This document shows positions 6,994 to 15,437 of a stretch of DNA of 64,000 nt, one piece after another. The DNA comes from Mycobacterium sp. 1245805.9 (GTDB lineage Bacteria > Actinomycetota > Actinomycetes > Mycobacteriales > Mycobacteriaceae): positions 1-64,000 of the forward strand of contig NZ_LZKR01000218.1 in the NCBI RefSeq assembly GCF_001672915.1, in the 5' to 3' direction. Both the position numbers and the translations under genes were made by a program. The notes under the pieces are model-generated. The model had not been told where the DNA came from. It searched no databases and saw only the letters and a program-made list of their open reading frames with translations. Each line of letters begins with the position of its first letter. The first letter of the stretch is position 1.

Positions 6994-8175
6994 TCAGGCC
7001 CTGGTGACTCTGACGGGTAGCGACTCGAGGCCGCGCAGAACGTTGTTGTAGTGACGCACCGGCACGTCGCCTTCGATGTCGCTGACGCTCTCTAAGAGCG
7101 CTCCAAGGATCGCTTCTCCCTCGATCCTTGCGAGTGCTTGACCGGCGCACGCGTGCAGCCCGTAGCCGAAGGCCAGTTGGTCGATGTTGTCCCGACGGAT
7201 GTCGAACTGGTCGGCGTCTTTCCACTTGCGCTCATCACGGTTGGCGCAACCAAACAAGACCGCAAGCCGCGATCCGGCCGGCACAGTGGTGCCGTTGACG
7301 ATCCACTCATCGGTTGCTGTGCGACCGAATACCTGGACCGGCGACTCGTAGCGCAAAACCTCCCGGAAGGCCCCCGGAACGAGTGCGGGGTCGGCCCGCA
7401 ACTCCTGCCACTGGTCGCGATGCTTCGCGAACAGCCACAAGGTGTGGCCGATGGCGTGCACCGTCGTGTCGATTCCCGCGGTCACGTAGGCCATCACCAG
7501 CCAAGGTGCGGCGTCGGCCGGCACCCACCCCGCCTCGACGGCGTCGTAGACCGCCGCGCCCATGCTGTCTTTGGCCAGTGTCTCCTTGGTCGCGTTGGCC
7601 ATCACGTACTGTGCCAATTCGGCCAGCTTCGGACCGGATTCGCGGGTGCGGTCGTTGTCGGGACCAAAGCAGTTGAAATTCGCATCCACCAGCTCGAGTA
7701 GACGCTCACGGCCCTGGCGTGGCAGCCCGATGAGGTCGGCGACGATCTCGAGAGGAAATGTCCTCGCGAGGTCCGCAACCGCGTCGAAGGAACCGGCCTC
7801 GGCCAACGCGGAAACAATTTCCTTTGCGCGCTTTTCGATTTTCGGCTGAAGCTCACGAACAGCGCGTGGGGACAGCCGCGACGCCAGGACGTCACGCTGT
7901 TGATCATGCAGGGGTGGGGCGGAGCGAATGATCCCGTCGCCGATGTAAGCGTTGAACTGCTCATTGAGAGCGAGGTCGGCCGACGAAAAGAACTGCCAGT
8001 CACCGAGAACCCGGCGCGCCTCCGCATACCGCGTTATCGCCCACACATCGAGCCGGTCCAGATAAACAACCGGTCCTGCGTCACGCAGCTCGCGAAACAC
8101 GGGATACGGGTCATCCATCACCTCGTCGCAGAACAAGTCCACGTCGGATCGCGGGATTGTGTTGATTTGGGTCAT
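6994..8175 (-). CDS. Cytochrome P450 (IclR-cluster)
   Basis: A 393-aa soluble bacterial P450. The I-helix has AGIDTT, the K-helix EVLRYESP carries the ExxR pair, and the heme loop is FGYGLHACAGQAL with the cysteine ligand. It needs a ferredoxin, and one lies immediately upstream in the same direction (113-bp gap). Together with the FAD hydroxylase, extradiol dioxygenase and hydrolase genes it should introduce an oxygen into the substrate of this module, but the substrate cannot be read from sequence. The ATG at 8175 is preceded by GAAGGACG. Confidence 0.92.
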   Translation of the reverse strand: MTQINTIPRSDVDLFCDEVMDDPYPVFRELRDAGPVVYLDRLDVWAITRYAEARRVLGDWQFFSSADLALNEQFNAYIGDGIIRSAPPLHDQQRDVLASRLSPRAVRELQPKIEKRAKEIVSALAEAGSFDAVADLARTFPLEIVADLIGLPRQGRERLLELVDANFNCFGPDNDRTRESGPKLAELAQYVMANATKETLAKDSMGAAVYDAVEAGWVPADAAPWLVMAYVTAGIDTTVHAIGHTLWLFAKHRDQWQELRADPALVPGAFREVLRYESPVQVFGRTATDEWIVNGTTVPAGSRLAVLFGCANRDERKWKDADQFDIRRDNIDQLAFGYGLHACAGQALARIEGEAILGALLESVSDIEGDVPVRHYNNVLRGLESLPVRVTRA

Positions 8176-8288
8176 CAGAGCGTCCTTCGGTCTATCGCAA
8201 CTTGCGCGGCTGGGCTTGGTCGAATCCGGTTATTGGGGGGCTTCGTGCGAGGAGGCGCGAGCGGCTGATGGGGTCGCCGCAACTGACG

Positions 8289-8546
8289 TCATCGGTGGGC
8301 AAGCGGCGCGTCGTCCCGCGCCGTCTCACCTTTCTCAACCTCGTAAATACTCAGTGCGGCAACTGGACAGCAATGCACCGCCGCGTCGGCCATCGGCCTG
8401 TCCGCCGACGAAAGGTCGCCTTTGTCGAACACCGGCTCGGCGTCCTCGTTCAGGCGAATTAAGTTGGGCGCCACCTGCTCACACATCCCGTGGCCCTCGC
8501 ACTTGGACCTGTCGACGCTCAACCGAAATGGTCCGTGGACACCCAT
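8289..8546 (-). CDS. 3Fe-4S type ferredoxin, P450 partner
   Basis: An 85-aa small ferredoxin. CEGHGMC gives the first two cluster ligands with His in place of the usual second cysteine, and HCCPVAAL supplies the last, as in mycobacterial P450-linked 3Fe-4S ferredoxins. The start is ATG 8546, with GAAGGAGA just upstream; an open frame extends further but lacks a ribosome site. It is the first gene of a ferredoxin-P450 pair driven from the promoter at 8610-8637, and passes electrons to the P450 downstream. Confidence 0.9.
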   Translation of the reverse strand: MGVHGPFRLSVDRSKCEGHGMCEQVAPNLIRLNEDAEPVFDKGDLSSADRPMADAAVHCCPVAALSIYEVEKGETARDDAPLAHR

Positions 8547-8609
8547 GCGTCTCCTTCTGTGGTCCAAGCCGGCGTCGCGACTGTGTGATCTGGCTGACAC
8601 CTGCGGTCA

Positions 8610-8637
8610 ACGTTAAGACGGCTGATCTGCAAGTCAA
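8610..8637 (-). promoter_or_regulatory. Promoter of the ferredoxin-P450 pair
   Basis: On the minus strand, TTGACT (8637-8632) and TAACGT (8615-8610) are spaced by 16 nt. The element lies 64 nt before the ferredoxin start. The IclR-type palindrome at 8646-8660 ends 8 nt upstream of the -35, a normal activator position. Confidence 0.5.
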
Positions 8638-8645
8638 GAGCGTCG

Positions 8646-8660
8646 TCCTGTATAGCAGGA
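8646..8660. promoter_or_regulatory. IclR-type operator, copy 1
   Basis: TCCTG-TATAG-CAGGA; with one flanking base each side the arms are GTCCTG/CAGGAC, a perfect 6-bp inverted repeat. Two further copies occur at 12108-12122 and 12187-12201 beside the iclR-type gene. It lies between the hydrolase stop and the ferredoxin promoter, which suggests that ferredoxin and P450 form a separate transcription unit under the same regulator. Confidence 0.7.
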
Positions 8661-8664
8661 CGGG

Positions 8665-9483
8665 TCATCGCCGCACCAGGTTCGAGACTGCACCGATTCC
8701 GTCGATCTCAACCGAGATCCGGTCACCCTCTTTGAGGAACACTTGGGGGTCGCGCCGGTAACCCACACCGCCGGGGGTTCCGGTGAGAATCACGTCGCCC
8801 GGCCGCAGGGCACAGAAGGTGGAGATCGTGGCGATGAGTTCGGGCACGTCGAAAATCAGTTGCGACAGTTCGGATTCCTGCATTTTCTCGCCGTTGAGAA
8901 CGGTGCGGATACCCGCTTGCTCGATGTCAATCTCATCGGGAGTAACGAGGTAGGGCCCGATCGGCGTCGAGGCGTCCCACACCTTGCCCTGCATCCACTG
9001 GTGTGTCTTGTACTGAAAGTCGCGCATCGTGACGTCGTTGGCGATGGTGTAGCCGAGAACATGGGCCAATGCGTCCGATCGCTGGATACGTCTCCCAGCT
9101 CGGCCTATCACGATCGCCATCTCGCCTTCGTAGTCAACCTGGGTGGATTCCGCCGGTAGGGCGATGTCGTCGTGAGCGCCGATCAGGCTCGACGCGTATT
9201 TCGGGAATAGCACTGGATAGCTGGGCAGTTCGCGTTTGGTTTCCAAGACGTGGTCGCGGTAGTTCAGGCCGACGCAGAAGACTTTGGTCGGATTGGGAAC
9301 GACGGGTCGAAACACGGCGTCACTGATCGCCACGATCGAAGACTCGTCCCGCGCCGCATCCGCTAGAACGTCGGCGGTGGTCGTTGCTCCCAGTTCTGCT
9401 ACGCCCGTCAGCGGGACCAGGTGCGTGCCACGAACCTCCCCGACCCGGCTCTGGCCATCGTGTAGGTATGTCGCGTATGCCAT
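8665..9483 (-). CDS. Fumarylacetoacetate hydrolase family protein (IclR-cluster)
   Basis: A 272-aa FAH-fold enzyme. Metal-binding acidic residues are visible in DYEGEMAIVIG near residue 120 and ANDVTMRDFQ near 150, and the conserved VFCVGLNYRDH and LTGTPGGVGY are present. The family hydrolyses or decarboxylates C-C bonds in ring-cleavage products. It is the third gene of the unit FAD hydroxylase, extradiol dioxygenase, hydrolase, only 3 bp after the dioxygenase, so it probably acts on that enzyme's product. The ATG at 9483 follows CAGGAGAAG. Confidence 0.9.
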   Translation of the reverse strand: MAYATYLHDGQSRVGEVRGTHLVPLTGVAELGATTTADVLADAARDESSIVAISDAVFRPVVPNPTKVFCVGLNYRDHVLETKRELPSYPVLFPKYASSLIGAHDDIALPAESTQVDYEGEMAIVIGRAGRRIQRSDALAHVLGYTIANDVTMRDFQYKTHQWMQGKVWDASTPIGPYLVTPDEIDIEQAGIRTVLNGEKMQESELSQLIFDVPELIATISTFCALRPGDVILTGTPGGVGYRRDPQVFLKEGDRISVEIDGIGAVSNLVRR

Positions 9484-9486
9484 GAC

Positions 9487-10416
9487 TCACTTCTCCTGAC
9501 TGGTTTTGCGCCACGTGGGCAGTTGGCCGCCCCACAGGTTGACCGAGTGCGGTATCGGTTTCCATTGCCGCGGAACGTAAGTGACGCGGTCATCATGGAA
9601 TTTCTCCATATCCGCCGACAGTTCGACGTGAGTGCCGGCGGGGTCATCAAAGAAAATGAAGAGGTTGTTTCCGGGTCCGTGTCGGCCGGGTCCCCAGGTG
9701 ACGTCGACGCCAGCATCGGTCAAGCGGTCACACCACGCCTTGAAGTCCTCCCATTCGGCAAGGTCATAAGAGTAGTGATCGAGCACTCCGCTGCGACCGA
9801 CGTTGACCGCAGCCAGAGTGTGGTGGTCCCGGTTGCTTCGCAGCCAGACGAATCTGCCGTCCTCAAGCTGGTCCGATATCCGAAATCCGACGCAGCCGAC
9901 GAAGAAGGCCACCATTGCGCCGATATCGGCGGTACCCAGCGTCGCGTGCTGATACTTGATCGGCCGTCGCCCGGTGTCGGCGGCGTTCTCACCCTGACGT
10001 TCAACGGCGCTGTGGAAGTGGACCGGTGTGCCGTCCGGATCGGGCACCACGATGCCGATTGGCGATCCGACCGAGCTGTCGATGTAGGACTCAGACAGAT
10101 CCTTGACCTGGTGACCTGCCGCGTTAAGCCTCTTGGCGATTCCCTCTACCCCATGGTCGTCTCGGACCTCGAACCCGTAGTGCCTGAGGGCGGATTCACC
10201 CGCGATCAATTCGATCACGTGGTGTCCACAGCCCCAGCCCAGTCTTAACCCGCCATCCGGCAGATCCTCGTGCACGACCAGCCCGAGGACCCGGCCATAG
10301 AAGTCAGCGGCGGCGGCAACGTCGGGAACGCTGAAACCTATGTGCGACACCGCAGTGTGGCGCAGCAGTCCTGCGGCGTCGCGTTCCTGTAGAACGACCC
10401 GATCTGGCTTGTCCAT
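9487..10416 (-). CDS. VOC-family extradiol ring-cleavage dioxygenase (IclR-cluster)
   Basis: A 309-aa two-domain vicinal-oxygen-chelate protein. The C-terminal domain carries the type I extradiol metal triad: His in YQHATLGT (near residue 180), His in LDHYSYDL (near 240) and Glu in GTHVELSA (near 290). Such enzymes cleave catechols next to the two hydroxyls with Fe(II) and O2. The start is ATG 10416; the frame continues upstream but that part lies in the intergenic spacer and the end of the hydroxylase gene. It sits 19 bp after the FAD hydroxylase and 3 bp before the hydrolase, in pathway order. Confidence 0.88.
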   Translation of the reverse strand: MDKPDRVVLQERDAAGLLRHTAVSHIGFSVPDVAAAADFYGRVLGLVVHEDLPDGGLRLGWGCGHHVIELIAGESALRHYGFEVRDDHGVEGIAKRLNAAGHQVKDLSESYIDSSVGSPIGIVVPDPDGTPVHFHSAVERQGENAADTGRRPIKYQHATLGTADIGAMVAFFVGCVGFRISDQLEDGRFVWLRSNRDHHTLAAVNVGRSGVLDHYSYDLAEWEDFKAWCDRLTDAGVDVTWGPGRHGPGNNLFIFFDDPAGTHVELSADMEKFHDDRVTYVPRQWKPIPHSVNLWGGQLPTWRKTSQEK

Positions 10417-10435
10417 CGAGAGAGCCCTTCTTGTC

Positions 10436-12064
10436 CTAGATCGCGGCAGGCACCGCAACGTTGTGAGCGCTCCACCGCAGAAGCTGAGCGCAGATCTCCG
10501 GTGAGGCAGGTGGAAGCCAAGCGGCCGCGACGAATCTGTCGGGTCGCAAGAGCACGAAGCGTCCCGTGTAATCACTCAGTTCACGTTGCAGGCCGCGGTC
10601 GACGTCAATAAGCACCCGACGGGTGCTGTGCGGCAATGTATCTCGAGTGGTTACGGCCGCCGTAGTGACGTCGAAGGCGCGGATGACATCGTCTAGTCCA
10701 CACCACTTGTCGTCGAGTAAGTCGACTGCCAGGATGGCCCACCCATCGCCGAGAATGTCGTCGAGGCGCCCCAAGCGGTGGGCGGCCGAGTCGAATACCA
10801 ACGGCTGGCCAATGGGGACACCGACAAGGTCAGCGCGATCGGCGCCGATAACCAGGCCTTCGGTGTAGTGCTGCAGTGGCCGGTAGCGCATGTGCTCGAG
10901 GTAATTACGACCCTCGGAGGTGCCCACGGCCATTCTGACGAGTGAATCGCGGCGTTGCGCCATGCGCTTCGACGTCGTCATGACAATCCGACCCAGTTGC
11001 TCGGATAGCCGGACCGTCGCAGCCGCATGTGGACGCCGTTCACGTTCGTAGCTGTCCAGCACACCCTCGTCCAACCGGCCGTCGATCACATCGGCGACCT
11101 TCCAGGCGAGGTTGGCGGCGTCGCGGATGCCGGAGTTGAGGCCCTGGCCTGCGAACGGCGGCATCATGTGCGCGGCGTCTCCGAGCAGAAAAGAGCGACC
11201 GATCATCCACTGGTTTGCGACGAGGGCGTTGAACCGGTAGTTGACTGCGCGCTCGATATGCTCTGGCTGAAGTGCGCGATAGCGCGAGACGAGGTGGCGG
11301 ATGAGTTCGAACGGCGGGTCGACCCCCGTGTCCCCCTCACCGTCGAAAAGCCGGAATTCGTAGCGGCATCGTCCATTCAGGCCCGGGACAATGACGTGTG
11401 GCCGGTGAGGATCACCATGGTGCATCGCGTAACGCTCCGTATGCGTGTCGGCGACGGTGTCGACAACCAACCACACTTCGCTGTGAGAGCGTCCGCTCAT
11501 CGTCACGCCGTGCATCTGGCGTATCGCCGATCTGCCACCGTCACAACCGAATACGTAGGTGGCATCGAAATAGTGCCGTTGCGCCCCATGCGAAGCGCAC
11601 ACCCGCGCTCCGTTCGCGGTCTGCTCGACGGCGGTCACTTCCGTGCCAAAGTGCAGGGTCACGTTCGGTAAGGCAGCCAGAGTGCTGACAAGGACCTTCT
11701 CCAGATCTGGTTGGGCGAAGGGGTTTTTGAACGGATAGCCAAATCGGAGGGGCCAGGCGGCGCGGGCGTGGAACAAAGGCGAGCCCGCGCTGTCGTAATA
11801 CCTGGTTCCGGTGCCGGGAACAACGATGTCCAGCACGGCGTCAACGATCCCGGCCTGCTGGAATACCCGCAAGGCTTCGTCATCGATGCTAATGGCCTTT
11901 GGTTCGTCGCTGGTCGCCTCGTTCCTCTCAAGCACCGCCACCTTCAGTCCGCGCCGTGCCAGCAGTGCCGCGGCGGTCAGCCCCACCGGACCGGCACCGC
12001 ACACCACAACATCGAGGGCTCCGGGATCCGATCTCGGCGCGACGATCCCTTTTCCATCGGGCAC
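10436..12064 (-). CDS. FAD-dependent aromatic hydroxylase (PHBH/MhpA type)
   Basis: A 542-aa class A flavoprotein hydroxylase. It has the FAD dinucleotide loop CGAGPVGLTAAALL near residue 22, the DG motif in FGCDGGRSAIR near 172, and the GD motif in LLGDAAHMMPPFAGQGLN near 290. A C-terminal thioredoxin-like tail, as in MhpA and phenol hydroxylases, brings it to full length. It should hydroxylate an aromatic ring with NAD(P)H and O2 to give a catechol for the next enzyme. GTG 12064 is the likely start, with a weak ribosome site. It is transcribed divergently from the iclR-type gene across 128 bp that contains one operator. Confidence 0.88.
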   Translation of the reverse strand: MPDGKGIVAPRSDPGALDVVVCGAGPVGLTAAALLARRGLKVAVLERNEATSDEPKAISIDDEALRVFQQAGIVDAVLDIVVPGTGTRYYDSAGSPLFHARAAWPLRFGYPFKNPFAQPDLEKVLVSTLAALPNVTLHFGTEVTAVEQTANGARVCASHGAQRHYFDATYVFGCDGGRSAIRQMHGVTMSGRSHSEVWLVVDTVADTHTERYAMHHGDPHRPHVIVPGLNGRCRYEFRLFDGEGDTGVDPPFELIRHLVSRYRALQPEHIERAVNYRFNALVANQWMIGRSFLLGDAAHMMPPFAGQGLNSGIRDAANLAWKVADVIDGRLDEGVLDSYERERRPHAAATVRLSEQLGRIVMTTSKRMAQRRDSLVRMAVGTSEGRNYLEHMRYRPLQHYTEGLVIGADRADLVGVPIGQPLVFDSAAHRLGRLDDILGDGWAILAVDLLDDKWCGLDDVIRAFDVTTAAVTTRDTLPHSTRRVLIDVDRGLQRELSDYTGRFVLLRPDRFVAAAWLPPASPEICAQLLRWSAHNVAVPAAI

Positions 12065-12107
12065 GCACGCAGCCTAATAGCAGGTCGCGCGTAAATCGAA
12101 ATATTAA

Positions 12108-12122
12108 TCCTGTATATCAGGA
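12108..12122. promoter_or_regulatory. IclR-type operator, copy 2
   Basis: TCCTG-TATAT-CAGGA has perfect 5-bp arms and lies 44 bp upstream of the FAD hydroxylase start, in the divergent spacer. It matches copies 1 and 3 at all arm positions and at TAT in the centre. Confidence 0.7.
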
Positions 12123-12186
12123 CATATGGGCTCGGGCCCGGCGCTCGGGCGGGACGTTTCGCGACTCCTCTTTTTCAGGTACTGTG

Positions 12187-12201
12187 TCCTGTATGCCAGG
12201 A
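12187..12201. promoter_or_regulatory. IclR-type operator, copy 3, overlapping the regulator's own start codon
   Basis: TCCTG-TATGC-CAGGA, extended to GTCCTG/CAGGAC, contains the ATG (12193) of the regulator. A TACTGT hexamer at 12180-12185 ends 7 nt before that ATG, as expected for a leaderless transcript. Binding here would block initiation, which suggests autoregulation. Confidence 0.65.
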
Positions 12202-12984
12202 CTACCGGCGCCTACGACGTCTCGCTACCGAGACCGAAATTCCACGGCCGATCGGGCGCTGGACATCTTGCTTTTGTTCAACGAAAAGAAGCTGGTGTGG
12301 ACCGGGGCAGAAATTGCCGACCGGATCGGTGTGGCACGCTCGACGGGTTACCGGTACATGCAAAGTCTTGTCAACGCCGGTTTCGTGGAGGAGGCCGCGG
12401 GTGGCTTTCGGTTGGGCCCACGCATTTTCGAGCTTGCCCGGTTGGCGCGCGCCGGGACCAGCCTGGGTGACATCGCGGTGCCGGCGATGCGGTCATTGGT
12501 GTCCGCCGTCGGCGAAACGGCGCTGCTTACCCGGCGTTCGGGTCGCTACGTCGTCTGTCTAGAACTTGTCGAAGCCCCGCGTCCCGTGCGGTTGTCCTAC
12601 GAACGTGGTCACGTCCTACCGATCAACGCTGGTGCCGCCGCAGAGGTACTGCTCGCGTGGGCACCCCCGGACGAGGTGGCCAGCGTGCTTACCGCCGCGC
12701 CCCTGGAACGATTTACCGCCAAGACCCTTACCGACCCGGGGCAGTTACAAGCGCGCTTGGCGCAGATCCGCAAGGACGGAGCGGCGATTTCCCAAGGCGA
12801 GCTCGACGAGGAAATCCTCGGCGTGGCAGCTCCCATATACAGCGCCCGGGGCGACGTCATCGCGGCGGTCAGCGTCGCAGCGCTGGCCTCACGGATACCG
12901 CGCACCGCGATCAAATCTGTGAAACTGGCGGTAAAAGCCACTGCCGCAACCATTACGGAACAACTATCCGTCGCCGATATCTGA
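12193..12984 (+). CDS. IclR-family transcriptional regulator
   Basis: A 263-aa regulator. Residues ~15-75 form the winged helix (RALDILLLFNE, GVARSTGYRYMQSLVNAGFV). The IclR effector domain follows, with LPINAGAAAEVLLA near residue 145 and the ISQGELDEEILGVAAPIY segment near 200. IclR proteins sense small, often aromatic, acids. An open frame extends 98 codons further upstream, but the operator, the TACTGT hexamer and homology all support the ATG at 12193. It is divergent from the hydroxylase operon and 1 bp from the aldolase gene. Its likely targets are the three palindromes at 8646, 12108 and 12187. Confidence 0.9.
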   Translation: MPGLPAPTTSRYRDRNSTADRALDILLLFNEKKLVWTGAEIADRIGVARSTGYRYMQSLVNAGFVEEAAGGFRLGPRIFELARLARAGTSLGDIAVPAMRSLVSAVGETALLTRRSGRYVVCLELVEAPRPVRLSYERGHVLPINAGAAAEVLLAWAPPDEVASVLTAAPLERFTAKTLTDPGQLQARLAQIRKDGAAISQGELDEEILGVAAPIYSARGDVIAAVSVAALASRIPRTAIKSVKLAVKATAATITEQLSVADI

Positions 12985-12985
12985 G

Positions 12986-13678
12986 ATGGACGATCCAATC
13001 GAAACCGTCGTGGCTGCCAGTGCCGCCTTGGCAGTCGCCGGGCTGAGTGACATGGTATGGGGGCACGCATCGATTCGTGACCCCGAGGGCCGTGGCGTCT
13101 GGATGAAGGCCTCCGGCTGGGCCTTTGAGGAGATTGACTCCGCGAAAGTCGTTCTCGTGGATCCCATCGGCAGCGTGTTGTCCGGCGAGGGCCGGCGACA
13201 TCTCGAATTCCATATCCATACCCAGATCATGGATGCGCGAGGCGACGTGGGCTGCGTCGTGCACACCCATTCCCCCGCGGTGAACGCCTTCTCGTCATTG
13301 GGGCGCGACCTGCATCCGATTTCGCATGACGGGGTCCCGTTCGCCCATCCCCAGATCCCACGGTTCACCGAAACCGGTGCCCTCATCGCTACTCCCGAGT
13401 TAGGACGATCCCTGGCCAAAACGTTGGGCGACGCCTGTGCGATATTGATTCCGAATCATGGTTCCGTCACCGTAGGCCCCGACGCAGCGACAGCGGTGAT
13501 GCTGTCCGTCCTGCTGGAAAGCGCATGTCGCACGGAGCTGCTGGCCGCGGCAGCCGGCGGGCCCCAGCAGTGGTCAGACGAGAAGGAAACCCACTTCAAA
13601 CGCGATCAGGCATGGAATCACACGCAATTCGACGCCGGGTGGCAATACCTCGTGCGCCGTTCGGGTCGCGCGACATGA
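12986..13678 (+). CDS. Class II aldolase/adducin family protein
   Basis: A 230-aa class II aldolase fold. Zinc ligands are visible as VVHTHSPAV (His-x-His near residue 93) and IPNHGSV (third His near 154), with LSDMVWGHASIRDP at the N-terminus. Members cleave or decarboxylate hydroxy-acids using Zn2+. It starts 1 bp after the iclR-type gene, so it is co-transcribed with it. It could act on the small fragment released by ring-fission and hydrolysis, for example as a 4-hydroxy-2-oxoacid type aldolase, though this is inference from context. Confidence 0.85.
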   Translation: MDDPIETVVAASAALAVAGLSDMVWGHASIRDPEGRGVWMKASGWAFEEIDSAKVVLVDPIGSVLSGEGRRHLEFHIHTQIMDARGDVGCVVHTHSPAVNAFSSLGRDLHPISHDGVPFAHPQIPRFTETGALIATPELGRSLAKTLGDACAILIPNHGSVTVGPDAATAVMLSVLLESACRTELLAAAAGGPQQWSDEKETHFKRDQAWNHTQFDAGWQYLVRRSGRAT

Positions 13679-13705
13679 TGTCAAGTTGTGGACGGTGATC
13701 CGCGA

Positions 13706-14089
13706 CTACCCCGCGGGCGGCTGATAGTGGGCCGCCGAGTTACGCAACTGCCAGATCTCGCCAGGGCAAAGCAAATTCACTGCATACGACACCAAATAGT
13801 TGGCCGCGAACTCGTCGTTAGGCGTCACGTCGCGCTTCACTTCGGCCATTACTTCACCGTAGCTCTCGCCCCGAGCCACGTTGGCGCAGATTCCATGGCC
13901 ATAACCGAGCGCGTCGTTGTCGGGGAAACTGTAGTGCCGGCGTGCCGTCACGTTGTACAGATACTCCACCTCGGGTGCCGGGGCGGCATACGCCCGCGGC
14001 GCCGGCATCACCGCAGCGCCGGCGGCGGCCACCGAGGCGAGCAGCGAGACGGCAGCCGAGCAGTGTCTCGTGATCGGTAGGTCTCTCAT
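13706..14089 (-). CDS. Secreted DUF732-type protein
   Basis: A 127-aa exported protein: an N-terminal hydrophobic signal segment (AAVSLLASVAAAGAAV) ends near an AYA-AP cleavage site, followed by a short helical domain with two cysteines in HGICANVARG and VNLLCPGEIW. This is the DUF732 pattern, common in mycobacteria and of unknown function. It is the last gene of the leftward mce operon 1 run, 21 bp after the CAP-like gene, and is convergent with the aldolase gene. Confidence 0.75.
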   Translation of the reverse strand: MRDLPITRHCSAAVSLLASVAAAGAAVMPAPRAYAAPAPEVEYLYNVTARRHYSFPDNDALGYGHGICANVARGESYGEVMAEVKRDVTPNDEFAANYLVSYAVNLLCPGEIWQLRNSAAHYQPPAG

Positions 14090-14110
14090 GATAAGTCGGC
14101 CAGGTTCTGA

Positions 14111-14815
14111 CTAGTTGGGCGGATAACCGGGCGGGGGGTAGACACCCCGCAGGATCCAGGCAAACCAGTTGGTACCGAATTCCAGTTCGTCACTGGCGTC
14201 GTAGTCGGGACTGGGGTCGAGCGGGATATCGGGTGAGCCGGTAGGCGGGCCGGCCAGCACCGTTGTATTTGCCGGGATCCCTGGCGCTTTCGGCGTTTGC
14301 TGCGGCTGGCCGTACACGGCCACGAGTACGGTGCGGTCGGGGCTGTTCTCGGACCACACGCCGATTTGGCTGTTGGCGCAATTGGCCATAATGGCCTTAT
14401 AGGCAGGGTTGTAGTACCACTGGTTGATCACCTCCATGCCGCTGATTGCCAACGCCGGGTTGGTGGCCACCGTCTCCGCCACGCGTCCGCGGAATCCTGC
14501 TGCCTCGGCGCGCTTTTCAGGTGTGGATCCGTCGGAGCCGATGTCGCCGTCGAGGCCGCGGTTTGTCATCAGATCGTGGGTGTGCCATTGGGCGGCAAGC
14601 TGAAGTTGCGGGTTGATCGTGACGTCGTTCGTGCAACCCGCCTGGTGCTGGACGGTGTACACGTTGGCGACAACACCGTCGTTGAGCCGCTTATTGTTCA
14701 ATATCAGCGTGTTGTTGTCGCCGTCAGCGTGCGCGGTGGGGACACCGACCAGGGCGGCGGCCACACCAATCGCCGCGAGCGGCTTCGGGATTCGGATACA
14801 CAGAAGGTTCAACAT
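14111..14815 (-). CDS. Secreted CAP/SCP-like domain protein
   Basis: A 234-aa exported protein. The signal peptide (AAIGVAAALVGVPTAHA) is cleaved near residue 31. The mature part resembles a CAP/SCP domain: NNKRLNDGV, AAQWHTHDLM, AGFRGRVAETVA and the final VLVAVYGQP strand, with two cysteines (GCTNDV, ANCANS). Other mycobacterial CAP proteins are found in the envelope; the biochemical role is unknown. It lies 7 bp after a Mas protein gene and is probably part of the mce operon 1 transcript. A proline-rich tail (about the last 40 residues) follows the domain. Confidence 0.75.
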   Translation of the reverse strand: MLNLLCIRIPKPLAAIGVAAALVGVPTAHADGDNNTLILNNKRLNDGVVANVYTVQHQAGCTNDVTINPQLQLAAQWHTHDLMTNRGLDGDIGSDGSTPEKRAEAAGFRGRVAETVATNPALAISGMEVINQWYYNPAYKAIMANCANSQIGVWSENSPDRTVLVAVYGQPQQTPKAPGIPANTTVLAGPPTGSPDIPLDPSPDYDASDELEFGTNWFAWILRGVYPPPGYPPN

Positions 14816-14822
14816 GCTCGGC

Positions 14823-15437
14823 TCAGATCGGATCGAACGAGGAGATCAACCACCGGCCATTCACCCTGTCAAGTGCCGCTCGTACCCGGGAAGCCGTGTT
14901 GGAGGGCGGATCGCTTCCCATCACGATGGTCTGATCGACAAACATCAGCACTACGGCGTGACTGGGTGAAGCCGAGACGGACGCGGCCGCCGGCACACTG
15001 GCCGTTGCCGAGATCTTCTTTTGCTTGCTGCCAGGAATGACCACGTCGTGGGTCAGCGAGCTGTAGGAGTCCTTGAGCGCTCCGGTCAGCCGGTCTCGCG
15101 CCGAGCCCAGGTCTTTCTCAACGGTGTCCGGTCGATAGGACAGCATCGCGACGGCGCCTTCGCTGGCGGCCCGCACCGATTCGACGGCGGCAAGACGCGA
15201 GTCGCGAGCCGACGAGTCATACCATTTCAGGTAAGCCGCGGCCATGGCCAAGATCAGCGCCAAGCTGGGCATGATCCCGAGCGCGAGCACGCGGCGCCAT
15301 TGGATGCCCGCGCGCCGGACACCTTGGCGCCCAGGCGCATTGGCGTCTTCTTCTGGATCAGGTGGGCCTTCCATGTCGTCGGCGGGGTCTGGCTCGGCGA
15401 TCTTCTCGACCAGGTCGGTCACGTCGGTCGGTGTCAT
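14823..15437 (-). CDS. Mce-associated membrane protein 2, operon 1
   Basis: A 204-aa Mas-type protein: an acidic cytoplasmic N-terminus, one membrane helix (VLALGIMPSLALILAMAAAY) and an extracytoplasmic nuclear-transport-factor-like domain ending in RWLISSFDPI. Mas proteins are thought to stabilise or assist Mce complexes at the inner membrane. ATG 15437 overlaps the previous stop (ATGA), so that start is used; the frame extends further upstream into the previous gene. It follows mas1 as in other mce operons. Confidence 0.85.
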   Translation of the reverse strand: MTPTDVTDLVEKIAEPDPADDMEGPPDPEEDANAPGRQGVRRAGIQWRRVLALGIMPSLALILAMAAAYLKWYDSSARDSRLAAVESVRAASEGAVAMLSYRPDTVEKDLGSARDRLTGALKDSYSSLTHDVVIPGSKQKKISATASVPAAASVSASPSHAVVLMFVDQTIVMGSDPPSNTASRVRAALDRVNGRWLISSFDPI

